Positions 56,389 to 64,000 of a DNA stretch of 64,000 nucleotides are shown piece by piece. The stretch lies in assembly GCA_009667805.1 (NCBI GenBank), contig CM019075.1:18287615-18351614 (forward strand), given 5' to 3'. A model generated the notes under the pieces. It saw only the letters and a program-made list of their open reading frames with translations. It was not told the DNA's origin and ran no database searches. Position numbers and translations under genes: made by a program. The stretch comes from Leptobrachium leishanense. Its lineage: Eukaryota > Chordata > Amphibia > Anura > Megophryidae. Every line of letters starts with the position of its first letter. Position 1 is the first letter of the stretch.

Positions 56389-58740
56389 ACATGGTCATGT
56401 CCATGATGGGAGACACCACAGTGGAGAACCCTTTGATGAATCTCCTATAGTAGTTCGTGAAACCAAGGAATCTCTGTATGGCTTTTAACCCTTGGGATAA
56501 TGGCCATACCTTGATGGCTGACAATTTCTGAGGATCCATCTCAAAACCCTCTGGCGTGATAATGTAACCCAAAAACTGGACTGAAGTTATGTCAAACAAA
56601 CATTTTTCTAGCTTGCAGTACAGTTTGTTGTCCAATAACCTTTGCAATACTGTATGCACATGGACATGGTGTGTCTCAACATCAGGAGTAAATCAAAATA
56701 TCGTCCAAATAGACTATAACAAAGGTTTGTAAAAAGTCTCTCAGCACATCATTGATAAGGTCTTGGAAGACTGTAGGCGCATTACATAAACCAAAGGGCA
56801 TGACCAGGTATTCATAATGACCAATTATGGTATTGAAAGCAGTCTTCCATTCATGCCCTTTCTTGACTCTTACCAAATTATAGGCACCTCGTAGGTCCAA
56901 CTTTATGTAGATTTTGGCACCCTTTAAGCGGTCAAATAATTTGGATATCAAAGGAATGGGGTAGGCATTACGTATAGTGATTCTGTTTAACTCTCTATTA
57001 TCAATGCATGGTCTCAAATCACCCTCTTTTTTTGAAATAAAGAAAAACCCTGCACCCGCAGGAGAGGAAGAACGGCAGATGAACCCACGAGCCAGGTTTT
57101 TGCGTATATATTCCTCCATTATGTCACTCTCCTTTTGGGAGAGAGGGTAGACATGTCCCTTTGGAGGCATGGTACCTGGCAACAGGTCAATCGCGCAATC
57201 ATAAGGTCTGTGAGGTGGCAAAATCTCGGATTTATCTTTATCAAAAACCTCTTTCAAGTCGCTGTACCACTTGGCTACTTCGGTGGATAGTGGAGGGGCT
57301 GTGGCCACATTCAAACTGCCCACCACCATACCCTTAACCAAACACCTGGACCAGCATTTAGATCCCCAAGAATCCAACTCCCCTGTAGTCCAGTTCGCAC
57401 ATGGGTTATGTTTTGCTAGCCATGGATAGCCTAAGACAATAGGCACTGTGGGTGATTCTATTATCTGAAACTGGATTTTTTCCTTGTACAGGACACCCAT
57501 ACCAAAAGAAACTGGCACTGTATCATGTGTAACATGGGGTCTCAGCAACTTCCTGCCATCAATACTTTCAATGAGAAGGGGCACCTCTATTTCCACCAAG
57601 GGCACTTGGTGGAGGGCAGCAAACACAGAATCCAGGAAATTTCCTGATGAACTAGAATCAATCAAAGCTTCTGTGTCAAGCTTAGTTCTCTCCCAAGACA
57701 CAGGTACCCAGTGTCTCTCCCATTGACACAGGTACAATCACACAAAAATTTTATTTTTCTTACTAGAAATGAGAGACACTACAGTAGTACCTAGAACCTG
57801 TCTCTTAGGGGATTCTAGGCATGCACGTTTCCCAACACAGTAGACCTTATAGGCTGCTTGGGACATTGCAAATGGAAATGTCCCCTGTCTGCACAATAGA
57901 AACACAAGCCTTCTCCTCCTCTGAGATGCTTGAACGACCTACTTGCATAGGCTCTGGTTCAGCAGATACCGGCCTAGGAGGGAAGACATTTCGAGCCATC
58001 CTAGGAGTAGTAGATGTAACATGGGAAGGTTTGTGAGACTTGCTACGGCCAGACCTCCTGTCGCGAATTTGATCGTCGAGGGCTATGCAAAATTCAATAA
58101 AGTTATCTAGCTCCTTGGGTAGCGACATAGGAGCTAATTCGTGCATGAGAGCATCGGATATTCCCTAAAGAAATGCTGTAGAAAGCGCATCATTAGGCCA
58201 CTGTAATTCAGCAGCTACAGTCTTAAATTCTATGGCGTAATCCGCAACTCGGCGGTTGCCCTGGGTTGTCCTGTCAGCACCAGTTGCCCGCTTGGCAGGG
58301 TCGAAGGTACGCCTCAGCTCCTTCATAAATTCTGCATAATTGAACACCACTGGTCTTTTTAATTTGGTTGCCCAAAGCAGAGCCTTCTCGGTTAGGTGGT
58401 TGATAACATAACCCACCTTGGCTCTGTCTGTGAGGCACATCCCTGGTTTTAGTTCAAACATGATATTGATTTGGGTTATAAACCCTCTGCAAGAACCAGA
58501 AGTACCATTGAAACATATAGGCGACTCACATGAGACACCTAAGTAGCAACCATAGAAGAAACAGATACCGCCTGAGAGGCCATGCCAATAGCAGGAGAAG
58601 GAGGCGGTGAGGTTTTACTAGATTGATTCATAGGTAGGCCCAAAGCCTGAGCGAACAGGTCCATTCGATGGTCCTGTTCCTCTTGTTTTGCTATAATAAT
58701 CACCCAGTCTAGACATGAAGTGCAGCTAAATCTGTCTGAT
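56389..58740 (-). pseudogene. Old gypsy element, gag, protease and RT half
   Basis: On minus: Gag from about 58740 (open pieces 58461-58165 and 58146-57847, with FMKELRRTFDPAK and the CCHC knuckle region at 57900-57860, now frameshifted). Then protease-RT in one 351-codon frame (57737-56682): protease motif [11 protein letters not shown] (the usual DSG is DSS here), RT with [10 protein letters not shown] and YLDD just before 56700. A break near 56680 is followed by 56659-56390 with LGFTNYYRRFIKGFST. The rest of pol is at 41852-39161, about 14.5 kb away because of nested insertions. Confidence 0.85.
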
Positions 58741-58761
58741 CCATATTTGGCCCTGACGTAA

Positions 58762-59658
58762 TGTAACGGGTGCTATGGCACTCACCCTGGATAAGCGTTG
58801 TTAGGATCTGTAGGGACAGGTTTTTCTGACACAAATTTGTACAGCAAGGAGACCTATATTATCTAGTATCCCAAGTCTGGGCGAAAATATGTGATTCTGA
58901 ATACCACCTAAGCTCAGTTGGTTTCGAGACCAAGAGACTGCTTAGTGGAGATAGATAGACTCTATTCACACAGATACATAGCATAGAGACGTGAACATGA
59001 CTAGGTATGATATGAGAGAAATCAATAGATTTGTTTTCCAGCAAGTACAATGTGCGGTTGGTTAATTGTGCAGCCTGCAGGGCAGTGACCAAATCAGCGA
59101 AACCGTGGTTAATGCTGCAACCAGAAGGGACATACAATAAACAACTGGAGCAATGATTAGATCTCTTAACCTGGTGGTTAGACACAAAACTGGATGCCTT
59201 GCGATTAGGACTAAAACCCGGATTGTACAGTTAACAGAGACCTTGAGTGAGCAATGTGTTTACCAAACAGACGGGCAGACCTCCAAACAGCAAACATGTA
59301 GTTAAACCCAAACATGAAGTCTGAACCACACATACAAAACACGAAGGGAGTTTGCAAGAGATTGGTCAAAGGGAAAAGCCAGGTCAGATTGTAGTCAGGA
59401 TCCTCGTACAAGCAGGTCGGCAACTGGAATCAATCAGCAGTAGATAAGACAGCAAGCGATGCGGGAACTTTACTCCACGTCAGGGCGACGCACAATCTCT
59501 CGCGCCCTGCTTTAAACCCGGCGGCTCCTCGTGACCACCCCAAGCCCCGCCCCCTCAGACGCCGATCTGCCATTACCGGGTGCTGGCACTCGACCAGCCA
59601 GTGACCCTACTGGGCATCCAGACCCCCAGGCATTGCTGCGGGAGCTGAAGACGTAACA
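58762..59658 (-). mobile_element. 5' LTR of the old minus-strand gypsy element
   Basis: 897 bp; on minus TGTTACGTCTTCAGC to AGCACCCGTTACA. Homologous to 38508-39375. The sequence after it on minus (TTACGTCAGGGCC) resembles the sequence after the provirus 5' LTR (TTACGATCTGGCC), so the two families share their priming region. No matching 5-bp duplication is visible with the other LTR. Confidence 0.88.
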
Positions 59659-59710
59659 CACGTGAAACGAAATAGCTTGCCATCAAATGCCTCCAACCTG
59701 CAGAACAATA

Positions 59711-60465
59711 GGTCAATGGCACCACGGTGTGAGTGAGGGTCAATGGTACCACGGGTGTGAGTGAGGGTCAATGGCACAACGGGTGTCAGTGAGGGTCAAT
59801 GGCACAATGGGTGTCAATGGCGCCACAGGTGTAAGGCTAGGGTCAGACGAGCGTGATTTCTACGGACTCTACGTCCGTGCACACGGACGTACGTCAGTAC
59901 AGAAGACACAGTAGTGGCCACACAGTCCGTTTTTTTCACTGACGTATATTTTGAAGGATGTAGGAGGGAAAATAAATTAAAAAGCAAAACCATTTTGTCT
60001 GTGAAAAATGCTGGACGTATAAATGCAGTCCGTCTGACCACGTTCCATCACTCACACACAAAGCTATGCAGACGTTGCGGACGCAGCGCACTTTGTGCGG
60101 CCGTTCTAGTGGTTGTACGTTCTTGCCTGCCTTGCGTCCGTTTGCCGCGGCCGTGGTGCGTCCGTAGTTCAGTGCGGACGTACTTTGTGTAACAGGCTCC
60201 AATGGACTTTCTTTCATGCTATCACAGACGTACTTTTAGGCGCAATCACGGACGTGAACACTACGCTCGTCTGACCCCAGCCTAAGTGAGGATCATTGGC
60301 ACCACAGGTGTGAGTGAGGGTGAATGGCGCCATGGGTGTGAGGGTGAATGGCACCACGGCTGTGAGTGAGGGTCAATGGCACTATGGGTGTGAGTGAGGA
60401 TGAATGGCACCATGTGTGTGAGTTAGGTTGAATGGCGCCACTAGTGTGTGTGTGCACACCCATGG
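59711..60465. repeat. About 30-bp minisatellite (GTGTGAGTGAGGGTCAATGG)
   Basis: Imperfect units 'gtgagtgagggtcaatggca' plus 'ccacgggt' at 59711-59834 and 60283-60465, split by the MITE 59835-60282. Confidence 0.88.
59835..60282. mobile_element. MITE with GGCTAGGGTCAGACGAGCG TIRs, TAA duplication
   Basis: 448 bp inside the minisatellite. The ends are inverted (GGCTAGGGTCAGACGAGCG and GGCTGGGGTCAGACGAGCG), flanked by TAA on both sides. The 3-bp TAA target fits PIF/Harbinger. Interior repeats of 'ggacgtacgt' and 'gtccg'. Non-coding. Confidence 0.82.
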
Positions 60466-60477
60466 GGCCATTGAAAT

Positions 60478-60511
60478 ATCGGCGACATTTCGGTGCTCTC
60501 TGAATAACCCC
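60478..60511. repeat. Terminal fragment of a family A element
   Basis: ACATTTCGGTGCTCTCTGAA then TAACCCC, the same end as bases 1-26. The rest of the element is missing. Confidence 0.6.
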
Positions 60512-60705
60512 TTATTGTTAGTTGCACTTACTCTTGTTTATTTTGTATAATACAGGGGGGAAAAAGGAGTCACAGAAAAAAGAAATAAAGTTGCATTGTT
60601 GGAGAATTCTTGCAGTTTGGTTAAAATCTGCCCCTGACTCCCCACCCCCCCCCCGAAATTTAACGCTTTAGTGAATAAACCCTTGACCCTTGTACTGGCA
60701 CTTAC

Positions 60706-60933
60706 CACCAGCCTGATCTCCACTTTGGGCGCCAGACGCTCGAGCAGTTCACAAGCCATTTGATAGCAGAGAATGCTCGACTGACAAAGGCTGCACTCTA
60801 TAGCTTTTTCGTCCTTCTGGCAGGTGTGAGAGCCCCCCCAGGGGGCCTGGAACACGTTATTAATAATGGAGATAATGTCCTTCGACAGACTGTGCTCTAA
60901 CCCCAGGGTGATCCCGTCATCCTGAAGCTCCAT
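60706..60933 (-). CDS. UNC79: UNC79 internal exon B
   Basis: 228 nt, 76 codons, phase 0 at both ends. Acceptor TTTAG|ATG and donor GTG|GTAAGTG. The peptide runs MELQDDGITLGLEHSLSKDI, then ISIINNVFQAPWGGSHTCQK, CSLCQSSILCYQMACELLER and ends LAPKVEIRLV. The Cys-rich CSLCQSSILC is conserved in vertebrate UNC79. The ATG is internal, not a start codon; exon A ends LILKQ immediately before it in the mature message. Confidence 0.96.
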
Positions 60934-62521
60934 CTAAAGAAATGAGATTAAATCAGCATTATTGTATCACTCACTGATCGCTTTAAACGAGTTAGGGAAG
61001 GGGAAATAAAAGACCGCTATGAGGCGAATGTATTCAGTAGCCACTGAGGAAGCAGGAGAGGTTGGAGACCAAAGGCGAAATGCATTTGGCAATTTATTTT
61101 TTGTTCTAAATTGTTTTTTATTTGTTGTTTTTTTTGGCCTAATATGTTTTAATAAATCCACTGAGGAATCCAGTATGGTTTTTTTCGGGAGTTGTACCTT
61201 ATCAAACAACCTCTGGGCGCATATAGAGAGCCAGTTCGGGCTCCAAACCACGTGAGGGGGCACTCTATATTTATTTATTACTACACTGCCTATACAGAGT
61301 TGCACTACTGGTCTGTTCTTTTTTTGAGGGAAAAAATCGAAGTGACAGTACTGTGGAGACTTCTGAGCATCCAGAAGGCCTGATGGGTGGCCTTATCAAA
61401 CAACCGACAAATTATTTTCGTGCGAGTCTCATTTAGGCTCAGGAATGCGTGAGTGAATTACGTATTTTTTCTCCATCACCTTATATGGTTGTACAATATT
61501 ATGCTATGGGCATGTTTTAAGGCTTTCTTTGAGGTTTATACCGGTATATCATCTCTGGGAACTTCCTTAGTGACTTCTTCCTAGATATTCTACAGCCAAT
61601 ATAGGATATCATTGGAGGTAAATATATATGGACATTATACATGTTTTGAATGTAGAGCACTGTGCCCTATTTATTTATAGAGTTAAGGAAGCGATTGGAT
61701 CGCTGCTTCGTATGGGTCAATAATAGCTGGGGCACCCTTAGTATAACAGGAAATGTGATGCACAGCATTACAGGTGGTTTACAGTCATTCTTTGTGTACA
61801 TTAGTACATTTATTGAATCCCAGAACATAAGATTACCTATGGAGCATAGCATGGGTGTCGTTATTTACCTACATATTTTATAAATAAATCTTTTATAGAG
61901 GTGTGCATTCGTTTCGTAACGAATCTCAATTCATTTGAAAAGTCGTTAATTCGTATTTCGGAAGTACTTCCGGAATAACGAATTGATTTCATCCGAATTT
62001 AAACGAAAGCGAAACGGTATATAACGAAATTGATTCGTTATACTGTTTGACAAACCCCCATTTAGCATCTATGCATTGCCTTTTGACCCCACACTGCCTC
62101 TTCCCCATCCCTCCCCAATTTAACCCATCCCAACCCTTTCACTCTCATTCTGCCTCTGCACTATCCTTTTCACCAACTGCTCCATCCCTTTCACCCCCAT
62201 TTAGCCTCTGTGCCATCCCTTTCAAGACCATTTAGCCCCTGTCCCATTCCTTTCACCCCATTATGTCTCTGTATCATCTCTTTCAACCCCGTTAAGCCTC
62301 TGCTCAGTCAGCCTCCAGGCTCAGGCGAGCCCCCTGCTTGGCCAGGCCTCCAGGACCTGGTTTGGATGACTGATTTTCGGCTGATTTTTTTGACAGATTT
62401 TTTTTTGGCCAAAAGCACCATTTTCGTCCGATAATTTTGGTGGCTGAAATTTTGGTGCATCCCTAGTTAATTATCTATGTTTTTTCCTCCTTCATATTTT
62501 CCTTGTTTTTCTGGCATTTAC
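60934..62521. other. UNC79 intron A-B with a hammerhead-like relative and hAT-like sequence
   Basis: 61038-61090 reads CTGAGGA...GGCGAAATGC, a weak hammerhead-like core with poor stem II, followed by AATAAA at about 61150. The direct repeat CCTTATCAAACAACC occurs at 61198-61212 and 61391-61405. 61890-62467 starts near AGGTGTGCATTCG and ends GGTGCATCCCTA, resembling hAT ends, with no matching duplication. 62050-62300 is pyrimidine-rich. Confidence 0.45.
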
Positions 62522-62743
62522 CTGCTTCAATATGAGATCAAACATCAGAATGAAGCAATTCAGATTCATCTCGTCGTCGTCGCAGTCAAAATCAGTGGTC
62601 CTCCCAGCGGGCTGTCCATAGTTTTTAAAGGGGCTCCTGAAGGGACTCCTCATGGGGCTTCGAAAAGGACTGTGGAACGGGCTGGGGAAGGGACTTAGCA
62701 TACTGTGTTGGATTCTGCGTCCTGGATCAGAGGCAATGCTGCC
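62522..62743 (-). CDS. UNC79: UNC79 internal exon A (most 5' in window)
   Basis: 222 nt, 74 codons, phase 0 at both ends. Acceptor TTTTTTTTCAG, donor CAG|GTAAAT. The peptide opens GSIASDPGRRIQHSMLSPFP, continues with SPF/R repeats (SPFHSPFRSPMRSPFRSPFK), then DFDCDDDEMNLNCFILMFDL and ILKQ. UNC79 is a very large HEAT/ARM-type scaffold of the NALCN sodium-leak channel complex, with UNC80. That complex sets neuronal resting excitability. The Ser-Pro-Phe repeats are a distinctive linker of this protein. Upstream exons lie beyond the right end of the window. Confidence 0.96.
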
Positions 62744-62812
62744 CTGAAAAAAAATAGACGCAGGAAACAAAGCATAAATGATTAGGGACATTATGGTGAT
62801 TTATGAACATCA

Positions 62813-63450
62813 GGGGCACTATTACACTCTTCGCGCAAAAATGTGCACATACGCAAAAACCCATTAACGCGAGGGGCAAAACCCTTTGCGCTGAACGTCG
62901 TATTACGACGTTCGCGTTTACGATGCGCGTTAACAACTAACGCAAGTGACCCTGCGCCAAACCCTGTTCGTGCGCGCATCCCATATTTAACATTGTGAGC
63001 GCAAATGCGTTCGTGCGCTGGTACGCAGATGGTATTACAATCGATGCACAACTTTTTACGAACGACGTTTGCGCGCATAATTTTAACGTCTTTTAAAAGC
63101 TGGTGGTAACTGCAAATCTGAACGTCCTGGCCGTAACTAAATACACCAGCACGAAAAAAAAAACAGCATAGTATAGTTACACATTCTACACATACCCAAA
63201 CAATAAAATATAGAGAATTCGTGCTTGGTTTAATTATTGCTGCAGCATATATACACAGATTGATTTTGACAGGCGCTAAAACTGAACGGGAGACAATTGT
63301 GGCTCTTAATTCGGATTGGCTGAATCGCGTGAAAAAACAGTCTGCCCACCGATATCTGCGCGTAACGTTAATGCGCGCGCGTTTTTGCGCGACTTTTTTA
63401 CGCACGATATTTTTTGATGGATGAAAAAATGCGCTCGGATCGTAATACCT
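62813..63450. mobile_element. Partial MITE related to 3726-4417
   Basis: It starts GGGGCACTATTACACTCTTC and shares interior blocks with the complete copy ('ttaacgcgaggggcaaaaccc', 'cagtctg', 'gattcagccaatc' type segments, in reverse order and orientation). The right terminus is not preserved. Confidence 0.65.
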
Positions 63451-63569
63451 GCGTTATCTTTTACTTTTTTTACAACACGTTTTTGTATTTATTTTTTTTA
63501 GACAAAATTTTTGAAAGTTTTTTTTTATTCTGTAGCACACCTTTTCATTATATTTTAAAAGGACCTTAA

Positions 63570-64000
63570 CCCTTTCACTGCTGAGGAATTTCACGCCTCT
63601 GTGCTGAGCTCATTTTTACCTGTTTCGCTCATCTTGTTTAAACGCGTTTTGAAGGCTTATTTTAGTATATGACCCAGACATATTATATATCGTTCTTTCC
63701 GGCAGACTCGGCAGATTCATAATATATAATTATTATATGTATACGTCATGTCCTGTCTGTATATTATAACAAAAAATGCAATAAAATTTGAATTTTCAAT
63801 AATTTGCAACGTGTAAAGTGTTTTTTTCACATTTTAACATGCGAGCAATTGCGGTTATATTTTGTATGGGGTGCGCTTGTTAAAAAAAATTGAAATGGGG
63901 TCTCGTTACACTTTTTTGGGGGCAAAATTACGTGATTTTTAACAAATGCACCTCAAACAAAAATCGTTAGTGCAGCATCATTGTTCACATTATAATTGAA
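63570..64000. mobile_element. piggyBac-like element (family B), copy 3, cut by window end
   Basis: It starts CCCTTTCACTGCTGAG right after TTAA (63566-63569) and is colinear with copy 2 from its left end ('gtttaaacgcgttttgaagg', 'atgacccagacatattat', 'gcagactcggcagattcat'). The right end is outside the window. Confidence 0.85.

Noticed and set aside
38503..59663. 5-bp target duplication for the old gypsy element
   Set aside because: Flanks CTCAT (left) and CACGT (right) do not match, so the duplication is lost or the LTR ends are misplaced; not claimed.
287..62743. UNC79 as a processed pseudogene
   Set aside because: Exons are separated by introns with matching splice sites and phases and contain no lesions; this is the real gene.
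62791..63405. 204-codon minus-strand frame
   Set aside because: It covers the partial MITE; a CG-rich inverted-repeat translation with no similarity to known proteins.
1..64000. tRNA, rRNA or snRNA genes
   Set aside because: No cloverleaf A/B box pairs or rRNA/snRNA signature stretches were recognised on reading; a tRNAscan or Infernal search would be decisive.

Overview
The window is vertebrate nuclear DNA, most likely from a frog. The evidence is a multi-exon vertebrate gene (UNC79) with very long introns, packed with repeat types common in amphibian genomes: CR1 LINEs, Tc1, hAT, piggyBac, Penelope-like elements and Ty3/gypsy elements. The species cannot be named from the sequence alone.

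Host gene. Eleven consecutive internal exons of UNC79 lie on the minus strand: 62743-62522, 60933-60706, 36847-36706, 33270-33191, 30632-30484, 24259-24102, 22967-22786, 22202-22001, 20898-20719, 14291-14005 and 469-287. They sum to 2013 nt (671 codons). Splice phases agree at every junction and no exon is broken, so the gene looks functional. The largest intron (60705-36848, about 24 kb) holds most of the retroelements. One short intron (22785-22203) has a GC rather than GT donor.

Mobile DNA, left to right. 1-4.4 kb: a TIR element (family A) carrying nested elements and a 25-bp minisatellite. 5.5-6.9 kb: a near-perfect 1.27-kb palindrome. 6.9-13.7 kb: a broken Gmr1-like gypsy element (SCAN-like Gag; integrase end before reverse transcriptase) split by two solo LTRs, an hAT-like fragment and a Penelope-like element. 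14.6-20.6 kb: piggyBac-like and family A elements, some nested. 24.4-30.4 kb: an hAT (ZBED-type) transposase gene broken by two later insertions. 31-33 kb: a minisatellite hosting CR1 fragments. 34.8-36.4 kb: a Tc1 element. 38.5-59.7 kb: an old minus-strand chromodomain gypsy element, cut open by a younger plus-strand relative (41853-49810, target duplication CTTTC) and by 49.8-56.4 kb of further nested elements. 59.7-64 kb: minisatellite, MITEs and a third piggyBac-like copy.

Main discovery candidate. A set of small elements shares target-site duplications of exactly 14 bp (five clear cases). Two carry good hammerhead-ribozyme-like cores, one a degenerate core and one a half-core at a palindrome tip. 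Several are head-to-head inverted dimers, two of them joined at the ribozyme. They look like non-autonomous, ribozyme-bearing relatives of Penelope-like elements. A GIY-YIG endonuclease fragment and another perfect hammerhead core lie in the window at 11.5-12.0 kb.
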